DNA of 10,622 nt from SVTX01 sp045538195 (GTDB lineage Bacteria > Bacillota > Clostridia > Oscillospirales > CAG-272), in the NCBI GenBank assembly GCA_045538195.1, contig JAZSRA010000080.1, positions 1 through 10,622 of the forward strand. The letters run 5' to 3'. Both the position numbers and the translations under genes were made by a program. Shown here piece by piece: positions 1 through 6,079 of this stretch. How positions within the stretch are numbered: the first letter of the stretch is position 1; every line of letters begins with the position of its first letter. Below the pieces are notes generated by a model. It was given only the letters and a program-made list of their open reading frames with translations. It was not told the DNA's origin and ran no database searches.

Positions 1-46
1 TTATAATTTCGATTTGTAGCCGTGATCTTATTGAAAATTTTAGCAC

Positions 47-395
47 GTCGCGTGAGCGACCTTTCCCGAAGGGAAAGCCTCTTTGAGTTTAAAAGTTTGA
101 TATTGTTATAAGCCATACCCCACTATATCAACCCAATGGGGTTGGGGGTCACGGGGGAGGGGATGTCGCGACGAATAAAAACGCGGCTTGCTGCTTTTTT
201 ATTCGTAAGACCCTCTCCTGCCCCCGTGCGGCGTTTCTTTGGTTCGTTTCTTTTCGCCGAAGAAAAGAAATGAACAATACCTCGCGTTTCTTTGGTTCGT
301 TTCTTGTCGCTGATGAGAAGAAATGAACAATAAATCGCGTTTCTTGTCGCTGGTGGCAGGAAAAGTACATATAAGAAATCGCTAAATTGCAATTT
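47..395. repeat. Structured intergenic repeat element, copy A
   Basis: This non-coding element matches 6920-7229 in the same orientation. Its conserved core (about 47-235) holds consecutive hairpins: GTCGC/GCGAC with a GTGA loop (47-60); CTTTCCC/GGGAAAG with a GAA loop (61-77); CAACCC/GGGTTG (129-144); and a long compound hairpin at 150-228. The compound hairpin has outer arms CACGGGGG/CCCCCGTG, then AGGGGA/TCTCCT, then a perfect 11-bp inner stem (171-181 with 196-206) capped by GCGG-CTTG-CTGC. A tail of related small hairpins follows (231-380). The element ends at a 12-bp palindrome, AAATTGCAATTT (384-395), 12 bases before the HPr terminator. Positions 1-46 show nothing recognisable. Dispersed palindromic repeats containing CTTTCCCGAAGGGAAAG-like motifs are common in gut Clostridia, so this may be a MITE-like repeat. 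A structured RNA is an alternative. No protein-coding content is credible. Confidence 0.75.
231..380. repeat. Tandem 53-bp repeat (2 full units plus a partial third) in copy A
   Basis: Units start at 231, 284 and 337, each with GCGTTTCTT. The first two are 53 bp and close to identical over most of their length; the third is a diverged 44-bp version. Each unit contains a 9-bp hairpin: 247-255 with 262-270 (perfect), 300-308 with 315-323 (one G/G mismatch), and 340-348 with 355-363 (two G-T wobbles). A related hairpin occurs in copy B at 7172-7198. There are no spacers of CRISPR type, because the repeat units abut directly. Confidence 0.8.
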
Positions 396-407
396 ATCAC
401 AAAAACA

Positions 408-453
408 AAAAGTGCGGAACGGTCTTCCGACAGAAAGACGCCTCCGCACTTTT
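408..453 (-). terminator. Intrinsic terminator of the HPr gene
   Basis: A perfect 11-bp stem pairs 408-418 (AAAAGTGCGGA) with 443-453. Inside it a smaller GTCTT/AAGAC hairpin is possible. On the minus strand the stem runs into a T-rich tract (TTTTTGTTTTTG), which is the classic Rho-independent form. It begins 12 bases after the HPr stop codon and closes a single-gene transcription unit. Confidence 0.9.
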
Positions 454-465
454 CAAACTACACAA

Positions 466-729
466 TTATTCGTTGAATCCCGAATTCACGAGAGATACAA
501 GACCGCTGAGCGCAGCTTCCTCGTCGTGTCCGTCTGCTATAAGCTTGATGGTCATGCCCTTTGCAATTCCGAGAGACAGGACACCAAGAAGGCTCTTTGC
601 ATTTACCCTACGGTCATCCTTTTCAACAAGGATAGTACACTTATAGCTATTTGCCTTCTGAATAAAGAATGTAGCGGGGCGAGCGTGGAGACCGCTTGCA
701 TTGGTTATTACAACATCACGAGTTTTCAT
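466..729 (-). CDS. ptsH: HPr family phosphocarrier protein
   Basis: HPr relays phosphate from enzyme I to the sugar-specific EIIA proteins of the phosphotransferase system, in the cytoplasm. In Firmicutes it also acts as a carbon-catabolite co-regulator when HPr kinase phosphorylates Ser46. The 87 residues are the normal length. The active-site motif GLHARPA places His15 correctly, and RVNAKSLLGVLSLG places Ser46 at the regulatory site. Because His15 is present, this is a catalytic HPr and not a Crh-type paralogue. The start is supported by AGGAG nine bases upstream of the ATG. The gene stands alone: an intrinsic terminator follows, a promoter region of about 100 bp precedes it, and no PTS enzyme is adjacent. 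Family assignment is secure; which sugars it serves cannot be seen here. Confidence 0.95.
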   Translation of the reverse strand: MKTRDVVITNASGLHARPATFFIQKANSYKCTILVEKDDRRVNAKSLLGVLSLGIAKGMTIKLIADGHDEEAALSGLVSLVNSGFNE

Positions 730-758
730 CCGATTCTACTCCTATATATGTAGGTTTA

Positions 759-845
759 ATTATACTAATATGTAAAATTTACATAACAAAATATACCGAA
801 AAATTCGGTTACCAATAGTATAACAAAAAACAAAAGCAAAATCAA
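759..845 (-). promoter_or_regulatory. Promoter region of the HPr gene with two palindromes
   Basis: The best sigma-A-type promoter on the minus strand is TTGATT (840-845), a 17-base spacer, and TATACT (817-822), giving a predicted start near 810 and a leader of about 80 bases. A second -10-like TATAAT lies at 759-764 but has only a weak -35. Two perfect inverted repeats sit between: ACCGAA-aaa-TTCGGT (795-809), just at the predicted start, and ATGTAAA-a-TTTACAT (770-784), just upstream of the second -10. They may be operators, or in the first case a 5' RNA hairpin. This is inferred from sequence only. Confidence 0.5.
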
Positions 846-934
846 GAGCAAAACTATATATTTTTGATGTAAAATTAAATGCAAATTAGGGCATTTTGCA
901 CAATATTCGGCATCTTCGCTTATCTTTAAACCTT

Positions 935-1480
935 TTATTGGATAACGGCTATTCCCGTCACCCTTAAGGTAAATACCGCGTCCTCGGTATAGACCTCTAT
1001 AACGCTTCCCCTATTAAAATTAATCTCGCCGACAGTATAATAATTGCCGCTCGAAACGAAAACCGCGTCGGCATTCAGCTTAAGTTTTCCTGTAAATTTC
1101 ACTTTTTCATAAAGGTAAGACGTATCCCCATCGTCAGTCGACTCTGTATCCGTTGTCTCGGCAGCATCAGTATCAGCCTCGGTAATTATCGACACTATGT
1201 CAGAGCCTGCCTTTTCGGCGTAGAGATTTCCAAAAAGATCTCCGTTTGCCGAGAAATAAACGGCTTCGTTATTTTCAAGATACTTTACAACGCTGTTATA
1301 TTCTTCGTCACATTCAAAGGTAACCACATATTTGGAGTCCTTTTGGAACGAAGGATCCGCAACTCCCTGATACACTCTGTACCCAAGAGTTCCGACCAGA
1401 CAAAGAATAAGCAGAACGACAACTACGTCAAAGGGATTTAGCTTTTTTCTTTCTCTCTTCTTTTTCAGCTTCTTTGCCAT
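935..1480 (-). CDS. Single-pass membrane protein, DUF4330-like (second of a tandem pair)
   Basis: This 181-residue protein has a very basic N-terminus (KKLKKKRERKK), then LNPFDVVVVLLILCLVGTLGYRV, a membrane anchor at about residues 16-38, and then an extracytoplasmic domain rich in beta-type sequence. An acidic Thr/Ser/Asp-rich stretch (about 100-121) looks like a flexible linker inside that domain. The layout, with a basic lead, NPFDV before the anchor and a closing small beta domain, resembles DUF4330 proteins; that is from memory and not a search. I chose the ATG at 1480 because AAGGAGG lies eight bases upstream. An in-frame ATG at 1501 would place the Shine-Dalgarno inside the gene. The start follows the previous gene's stop by one base, so the two are probably translationally coupled. 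Function is unknown; the neighbouring glycan-ligase-like protein suggests an envelope role. Confidence 0.8.
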   Translation of the reverse strand: MAKKLKKKRERKKLNPFDVVVVLLILCLVGTLGYRVYQGVADPSFQKDSKYVVTFECDEEYNSVVKYLENNEAVYFSANGDLFGNLYAEKAGSDIVSIITEADTDAAETTDTESTDDGDTSYLYEKVKFTGKLKLNADAVFVSSGNYYTVGEINFNRGSVIEVYTEDAVFTLRVTGIAVIQ

Positions 1481-1481
1481 A

Positions 1482-2132
1482 TCATCTTCCTCCTTCCGCA
1501 TCCAAAACGGTTGTATTCACAGGCAGTTGTACCTCGGACGCTTTAGGGTGTGTATTATCAAAAAGCTCTACAACCGTTCCCGTGATCATGCTACCGTTTT
1601 CAGCACGAAGCTCATAGCTTTGACCAACCGCAAGCTTTATATCCCCAAAGGAATATCCACTGCCCTCTTTAAATCGAGCCGTCGCCGCCACGGTTATCAG
1701 AACCACTCGGTTCTTCTCCGACACGGAAGCGCTTTGGATCTTTCCGAAATGCTCGATTCCGTTAACATCTTCATAATATACGCTCTTGTAGTCGAGATCC
1801 AAATAATTAACACCGTCATTATAAGTAACCAAAAGAACGTATTCAACTTTAACGTTTTCGTAGTCAACGGCAAACGCTCTGAACGCAAAATACGCACCGG
1901 TTATGACTCCCAAAAATATAGCTACAAAAAGTATGGCAATTATTACGTCCACAACCACAGGAAGTCTCTTTCTTGCTACCTGCTTTGTCTGGAATACGTT
2001 ATCATCGCTTTTCTTGGCTCTGTGAAGATTTATACCCACAAATTGATTCATAGCACCGCTTGATTTTTCAGCATCGGCGCGCTTCAGATCAATGTCGGCT
2101 TCATTTTTATCAAAATTCTTAATATCAGGCAT
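1482..2132 (-). CDS. Single-pass membrane protein, DUF4330-like (first of a tandem pair)
   Basis: The protein has 216 residues: a cytoplasmic, charged N-terminal segment of about 57 residues, one membrane anchor (about 59-84, VDVIIAILFVAIFLGVITGAY in part), and an outer domain of about 130 residues. The end of that domain (GDIKLAVGQSYELRAENG, then a TGTVVEL strand) resembles the C-terminal part of the following gene (TVGEINFNRGSVIEVYTED), which suggests the pair are diverged paralogues of the DUF4330 type. The start has GAAAGGA about eight bases upstream. The gene lies 21 bases after the O-antigen-ligase-like gene and runs almost directly into the next one, so all three should be made together. 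No enzyme motif is visible. A structural or accessory role at the membrane is inference only. Confidence 0.8.
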   Translation of the reverse strand: MPDIKNFDKNEADIDLKRADAEKSSGAMNQFVGINLHRAKKSDDNVFQTKQVARKRLPVVVDVIIAILFVAIFLGVITGAYFAFRAFAVDYENVKVEYVLLVTYNDGVNYLDLDYKSVYYEDVNGIEHFGKIQSASVSEKNRVVLITVAATARFKEGSGYSFGDIKLAVGQSYELRAENGSMITGTVVELFDNTHPKASEVQLPVNTTVLDAEGGR

Positions 2133-2153
2133 ATATACGATCCTTTCAATTAA

Positions 2154-4130
2154 TTATTTATGGAATATCAGCTCAACGTCGGAGCTGTCAAGCTCGTCCG
2201 CAAATTCTGCCGCTCTCTTTTCAGCCATCTCTCTGCCCTCTCTTACATATCCTGCAAGCAATCCTGTCATTGCCCAGAAAAGGTAGAGCATACGCATATC
2301 GTCCCACAAGCAGTTTACTCCTCCGAACACAATGGCTCCGATCAAGCCGCAAGTAATCGCCAAGGCTTCCGCGCGAAGCTCTTTGTCTCTTGACACAGCA
2401 AGGAATCCAAGACTGTTCTTAAGTACAGATCCGATAAATATGAGGAAGGTTACAAGGCCGCCTATGCCCGACCAACAGACCACCTGCAGCCAAAAGCTGC
2501 CGGGAGTCTCGGCTCCGCGAGAAGAAGCGTCGAGATAAGGCTCAATGGCAGTCATAAAGGCATGTTTGCCTGCTCCGATACCGCCCTTCAAATCATTTAG
2601 CATCATAACGGTACTGTTTGATATGCCAACATAATAAGACGATCCGGGAGACGATATGGGCAGATACTGCTCTATCGCACTCGCCACCTCCGCAACGTCA
2701 AAAAACTTGGCTATATACGGGAACATAATAACCAAAATTCCCAACGGCACGAGGGCTACTATAATAAAGTTAAAGGTCTTGTGAGAATAGATTACCCAGA
2801 AAATGCAAAACTCGATTGCTATCGCAAGAGCGGTCTCGTATGTACCGTAAATAAAGCACGCGCCCATCAGGACCAGCGAAACCAACAAAAGTCCAACAAA
2901 GTTCTTAACCGTCTTTTGCCTTGCCATAAAGCAAAACATCATGGGGAAAGAGAGGATAGCAAGTACGCTGAAAACCGAGTGGTCATCAACTATGTAAAGG
3001 TTATCTCCCTCAAATATAGGCTGAACGTAATCGCGGATAGAATAGGTAACTCCGTCAACTATTCCGTCATAGAAAACGTTCCATACACCCAACACCGCCA
3101 AAATAACGAAGGATATAGCTATGATCTTTACGCAAGAGCCGAGCAATCGTTTTCCGCGTATGAGATTGTAGGTGGTCACAAACGCTCCCAGAATTACGGC
3201 TACTGCAAGCACAGAATCGATAAACGTTCTGAATCCGCCAACCGAAATCGCTCCCGCAACCAAAACGAAACCGCAGAATATGAAAGCGATCAAGCCCTCG
3301 ATCGAAAAAGTTATTATTCTTCTTCGCTTCACCACTTTGGAAAAATAGGAGAATACCGTAACAAGTATCAACGCAAGGAGTATAGCATCGGGAGCAACGG
3401 TATATTGGAGAAACGGCACCGCCGCAAGTGTCAGAACTACTCCCGCCTCCGGATTTGACGATATCAGACAAAGTACTGCGACAACTCCGATCACGACAAA
3501 AATATATGCGGGATGCCAGAAATAGGTCAAGCCTGCCATAGCAAGACCCAAATCTGCCGCCAGCATCATATATCCCGGTCCGCCGAGCTTCTTTCCCGGT
3601 TTGAGTTTTTCGGCAGGAATCCCAAAAATCAACACTACGATATTTCTTAAAACACCGCTCTCCGAGACCTGAGTGAGAAGTGACCCCGAAGCAGCCGTCA
3701 TAGGTATAGCACAGATCGCTGTAATTATAGCGGTAATAAGCGCGCCGTCACCATGAAGATTTTCCCCTCCGATAAGTATCGGGACAAAATAAACGAATAT
3801 GGACACTACCCCGTAAACCAGAAGGAAGAGTCCGTACACGCCGAGGCTAAGATTTGAAAGAAAGCTTCTTATAGCATCGGTAGCTTTCGCGAATTTGCTT
3901 TTTTTCATTACCAGATCAACGTTGTCTGACAGCGCACTTGACCTGTAAGACTTGATGACTTTATCAAAAAGCCTTGAAAATATACTATTTTTATAGCTTT
4001 TGTCTCCCGACGAAAACCATGTACCAAGTCTTCCGTTAGAAAACATGGAATAAACGAATGAGGTAAACGCATCGATCACGCCCATGAAAAACGAGCCGTG
4101 GCGACGGGATCTTTTCTTAACTTTTGCCAA
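2154..4130 (-). CDS. Polytopic O-antigen ligase/polymerase-like membrane protein
   Basis: The protein has 658 residues, with a basic cytoplasmic lead of about 95 residues and then roughly 13-16 hydrophobic helices (between about 99 and 475, and again 547-629). Between the two helical blocks is a long hydrophilic loop (about 478-545) holding GGIGAGKHAFMTAIEPYLD and then GAETPGSFWLQVVCWSGIGGL. That order, with a Gly-rich GxG segment, a loop, then a residue-rich stretch into a helix with GIxG, is the Wzy_C signature of the O-antigen ligase/polymerase superfamily. Such proteins move or polymerise lipid-linked glycans on the outer face of the membrane. The protein is longer than typical members, mainly at the N-terminus. 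In Gram-positive bacteria the likely substrate would be a teichoic-type polymer, capsule or S-layer glycan, but nothing here shows which. It starts at TTG with a strong Shine-Dalgarno, 42 bases after trmD, with no terminator between. Confidence 0.75.
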   Translation of the reverse strand: MAKVKKRSRRHGSFFMGVIDAFTSFVYSMFSNGRLGTWFSSGDKSYKNSIFSRLFDKVIKSYRSSALSDNVDLVMKKSKFAKATDAIRSFLSNLSLGVYGLFLLVYGVVSIFVYFVPILIGGENLHGDGALITAIITAICAIPMTAASGSLLTQVSESGVLRNIVVLIFGIPAEKLKPGKKLGGPGYMMLAADLGLAMAGLTYFWHPAYIFVVIGVVAVLCLISSNPEAGVVLTLAAVPFLQYTVAPDAILLALILVTVFSYFSKVVKRRRIITFSIEGLIAFIFCGFVLVAGAISVGGFRTFIDSVLAVAVILGAFVTTYNLIRGKRLLGSCVKIIAISFVILAVLGVWNVFYDGIVDGVTYSIRDYVQPIFEGDNLYIVDDHSVFSVLAILSFPMMFCFMARQKTVKNFVGLLLVSLVLMGACFIYGTYETALAIAIEFCIFWVIYSHKTFNFIIVALVPLGILVIMFPYIAKFFDVAEVASAIEQYLPISSPGSSYYVGISNSTVMMLNDLKGGIGAGKHAFMTAIEPYLDASSRGAETPGSFWLQVVCWSGIGGLVTFLIFIGSVLKNSLGFLAVSRDKELRAEALAITCGLIGAIVFGGVNCLWDDMRMLYLFWAMTGLLAGYVREGREMAEKRAAEFADELDSSDVELIFHK

Positions 4131-4145
4131 AACTATCCTCCTTTC
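4128..4145 (-). promoter_or_regulatory. Strong ribosome binding site that fixes a TTG start
   Basis: On the minus strand AAAGGAGG is followed, six bases after GGAGG, by TTG and then GCAAAAGTT (M-A-K-V). No ATG or GTG is present in frame until residue 16. A near-perfect anti-16S match placed at ideal distance makes TTG the probable start. A weak start codon with a strong site may set modest expression of a bulky membrane protein. Confidence 0.75.
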
Positions 4146-4172
4146 CGAGCAGGATACTCTATTTAAAGCGAA

Positions 4173-4871
4173 TTATTTTTCAAGCAGATCGGGACGGTTG
4201 CGCTCGGTCAATTCTCTCGCGCTCTCGTCTCTCCATTTGTCAATGTTGGCGTGATGCCCCGAGATCAGCACGTCAGGCACTTTTACGCCGTGAAATTCAT
4301 AAGGGCGGGTATATTGCGGATATTCAAGCATACCCGACGAGATACTCTCCTTTTCGTAACATTCGGGGTCGGAAAGCACTCCGGGAAGCAGCCTTGAAAC
4401 CGCATCCACAAGTATGGTCGCGGGTATCTCACCGCCCGTAAGCACGAAGTCTCCGATCGAGACCTCCTCATCCACTATCTCGTCGATAATGCGTCGGTCA
4501 ACTCCCTCGTAATGTCCGCAAAGAATGATAATATTGTCGTAGTGCGAAAGCTCCTCGGCTTTCTTCTGATTAAGCACCTTCCCGGCAGGGGACATATATA
4601 GCACTCTGCGTTTTTTTGCCTCAAATCCCGCGCTTTTCTGTTCTTCAAGGATCGCGCTGTAACAGTTGTAGATAGGGGGCGCCATCATAAGCATGCCCTT
4701 ACCGCCGCCGTATGGGGTATCGTCTACTCTCCTGTGCTTGTCCTCGGAATAGTCGCGTATATTGTAGGTATTTATCTCGACTGCGCCGCTTTTTTGCGCG
4801 CGTCCGATTATGCTCTCGCCCAAGACCGTATTAACAAGATCGGGAAAGAGGGTCATTATATCAAATCTCAT
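4173..4871 (-). CDS. trmD: tRNA (guanine-37-N1)-methyltransferase
   Basis: TrmD methylates N1 of G37, next to the anticodon, using S-adenosylmethionine, and so prevents +1 frameshifting. The 232-residue protein carries the SPOUT-family landmarks in order: MRFDIMTLFP at the start, DTPYGGGKGM (51-60), YMSPAGK (92-98), the trefoil-knot segment CGHYEGVDRR (118-127), SIGDFVLTGGE (138-148), YPQYTRP (184-190) and VLISGHHANIDKWR (201-214). Arg160 in SRLLPG matches E. coli Arg154. By hand alignment, the position of the E. coli catalytic Asp169 is glutamate here (Glu175 in KES). An in-frame TTG at 4889 overlaps the rimM stop and has no better signal. ATG at 4871 directly follows GAGGA, so I chose it. 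The gene is 14 bases after rimM, as in most bacteria. Confidence 0.97.
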   Translation of the reverse strand: MRFDIMTLFPDLVNTVLGESIIGRAQKSGAVEINTYNIRDYSEDKHRRVDDTPYGGGKGMLMMAPPIYNCYSAILEEQKSAGFEAKKRRVLYMSPAGKVLNQKKAEELSHYDNIIILCGHYEGVDRRIIDEIVDEEVSIGDFVLTGGEIPATILVDAVSRLLPGVLSDPECYEKESISSGMLEYPQYTRPYEFHGVKVPDVLISGHHANIDKWRDESARELTERNRPDLLEK

Positions 4872-4885
4872 ATTTTCCTCAAAAA

Positions 4886-5401
4886 TCAATCGTCGGACAA
4901 AAGTCCGGGAATCGTTTCAACGTAAACGCCGCTCTCAACGTCGACTTTCTTTACGAACTCCTCAACAACGGGCATCATTCTCTCGCCCGTGGGAGTAGTA
5001 ACAACGTAAATGTCGGACGCGCCGCAGTTGATGACGTCCTTGATCTTGCCGTAGACCTTGCAATCGATATTGTCGATGACGGGCAGACCTATAAGATCGG
5101 CGATGAAATAGTCACCCTCGCCAAGAACAAAATCGTGGCGCGAGGCGTAAAGCGTAGTTCCCTTCATAGCCGCCGCCTTGTCCATATCGTCGATGCCGTC
5201 AAGAGTCGCCAAAACGAACTGCTTGAAAACCGACGCGTGCTTGACCTCTATCTCGCGGTATTGTCCGTTCTCCAAAACGAATACCCGTTTAAGCTCTGCC
5301 AAGACTTCGGGAGAATCGCAAAGAGATTCGAGCTTAACGTCACCGCGGACACCGTGAGTATTAATAATTATGCCACATTCAAGAAATTGTTTTTTTGCCA
5401 T
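4886..5401 (-). CDS. rimM: Ribosome maturation factor RimM
   Basis: RimM binds ribosomal protein uS19 and assists late assembly of the 30S head domain. The 171 residues are the usual length and show both domains. The N-terminal beta-barrel begins with ECGIIINTHGVRGDVKL (8-24), the family's conserved GxIxxxHGxxGxVK form. The C-terminal PRC-barrel begins near 97 with DYFIADLIGLPV (97-108) and ends with the MPVVEEFVKKVD segment (143-154). The ATG is preceded by GATAGGAT. It is the first gene of a minus-strand operon (rimM, trmD and three membrane-protein genes) with its own promoter at 5465-5493. The usual upstream partners (rpsP and a KH-domain gene) are absent; yajC lies divergently there instead. 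Confidence 0.96.
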   Translation of the reverse strand: MAKKQFLECGIIINTHGVRGDVKLESLCDSPEVLAELKRVFVLENGQYREIEVKHASVFKQFVLATLDGIDDMDKAAAMKGTTLYASRHDFVLGEGDYFIADLIGLPVIDNIDCKVYGKIKDVINCGASDIYVVTTPTGERMMPVVEEFVKKVDVESGVYVETIPGLLSDD

Positions 5402-5464
5402 GTATCTATCCTATCTTTTTTGTCAATGCTTAAAAACACGATTAAAAATACCTATACATTATAA

Positions 5465-5493
5465 ATTATACCACATATTGTTCTAAATTGCAA
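5465..5493 (-). promoter_or_regulatory. Promoter of the rimM-trmD operon
   Basis: On the minus strand, TTGCAA (5488-5493), a 17-base spacer and TATAAT (5465-5470) form a good sigma-A-type promoter. The -10 is extended (TGG directly before TATAAT). A second TATAAT follows at 5458-5463. An inverted repeat, CATATTG (5474-5480) with CAATATG (5491-5497), overlaps the spacer and -35 and could be an operator. The predicted leader is about 55 bases. Confidence 0.7.
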
Positions 5494-5597
5494 TATGCGG
5501 AAGGAATTTTTTTACCTCACATCGTCTAAACAATAATTTATTTGTCATATTATCAGGCAAAATCATACAATACATAAAAAAATTTACAATTTCGATG

Positions 5598-5626
5598 TTG
5601 ACAACATACGCTTTTACTTGTAGAAT
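5598..5626 (+). promoter_or_regulatory. Promoter of yajC
   Basis: A consensus -35 TTGACA (5598-5603), a 17-base spacer and TAGAAT (5621-5626) predict transcription from about 5633, giving a leader of about 40 bases. It is divergent from the rimM promoter; the two -35 boxes are about 105 bases apart. The ribosome binding site AGAAAGGA (5655-5662) lies ten bases before the yajC ATG. Confidence 0.85.
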
Positions 5627-5672
5627 TATAAGGATGTAAAAATCTTAAAATTCAAGAAAGGAATCATTAAAA

Positions 5673-5999
5673 ATGTTCAATACAGTAGCTCTTACAAATC
5701 TTTTGGGTGGCGACACGGGAAGCATGCTTCTCACCATCGGTATGCTCGTCGTTGTAGTCGTAGTTTTCTATTTCTTCGGCATCCGTCCTCAGAAGAAGCA
5801 GGAAAAAGAAGTCGCTAACATGAGAAACAACCTTCAGGTTGGCGACGAGATCACCACTATCGGCGGTATCATCGGCAAGGTCGTCAGCATCAAGGACGAA
5901 ACCTGCGTTATCGAGACCAGCCGTGACTGCACCAAGATCCGTATTCTCAAGAGCGCTATCAGCCGCGTTGACGTTAAGGCTGAGGACGCAGCAGACTAA
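5673..5999 (+). CDS. yajC: Preprotein translocase subunit YajC
   Basis: YajC is a small membrane protein that associates with SecDF and the SecYEG translocon. The 108 residues show one transmembrane helix (about 18-36, SMLLTIGMLVVVVVVFYFF) followed by the diagnostic motif GIRPQKKQEKEVANM and the cytoplasmic LQVGDEITTIGGIIGKV segment (55-71). Those features in that order are unmistakable. The start is set by AGAAAGGA upstream. Many codons end in C (ATC, AAC, GAC, ACC), more than in the neighbouring membrane-protein genes, which suggests high expression. It is preceded by a consensus promoter and followed by a strong hairpin. The SecDF gene is not in the window. Confidence 0.96.
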   Translation: MFNTVALTNLLGGDTGSMLLTIGMLVVVVVVFYFFGIRPQKKQEKEVANMRNNLQVGDEITTIGGIIGKVVSIKDETCVIETSRDCTKIRILKSAISRVDVKAEDAAD

Positions 6000-6017
6000 G
6001 CCGTTTTATTCAAGTAT

Positions 6018-6076
6018 AAAAACGCCTCACAAAACATATATTTTATCAAAAAAATATGTGTTACGGAGGCGTTTTT
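6018..6076 (+). terminator. Hairpin after yajC that contains the next gene's Shine-Dalgarno
   Basis: A perfect 11-bp stem pairs AAAAACGCCTC (6018-6028) with GAGGCGTTTTT (6066-6076). An inner AT-rich hairpin, ACATAT/ATATGT based, fills most of the loop. A GC-rich stem closing into a T-run is the form of an intrinsic terminator. The GGAGG used by the following gene (6065-6069) lies almost entirely in the 3' arm, and its ATG (6080) begins four bases after the stem. The element could therefore end yajC transcripts, block translation of the next gene on readthrough RNA, or both. Confidence 0.75.
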
Positions 6077-6079
6077 ATT

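Noticed and set aside
231..380. Possible CRISPR array
   Set aside because: The 53-bp units abut without spacers, are few and internally palindromic, and no cas gene is near.
123..449. Minus-strand open frames of 83 and 108 codons
   Set aside because: They run across the repeat element and the HPr terminator, have repetitive Lys/Arg/Phe-rich composition, and have no ribosome site or family signature.
412..753. Plus-strand 113-codon open frame
   Set aside because: It is opposite the clear HPr gene and begins inside its terminator.
880..900. Terminator for the DUF4330 operon
   Set aside because: TGCAAA/TTTGCA gives only a 6-bp AT-rich stem with a broken T-run, too weak to call.
2781..3458. 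Plus-strand 225-codon open frame
   Set aside because: It is antisense to the polytopic membrane-protein gene; the composition (rich in Arg, Tyr, Asn and Ser) is what reverse-reading hydrophobic codons gives, and it has no ribosome site.
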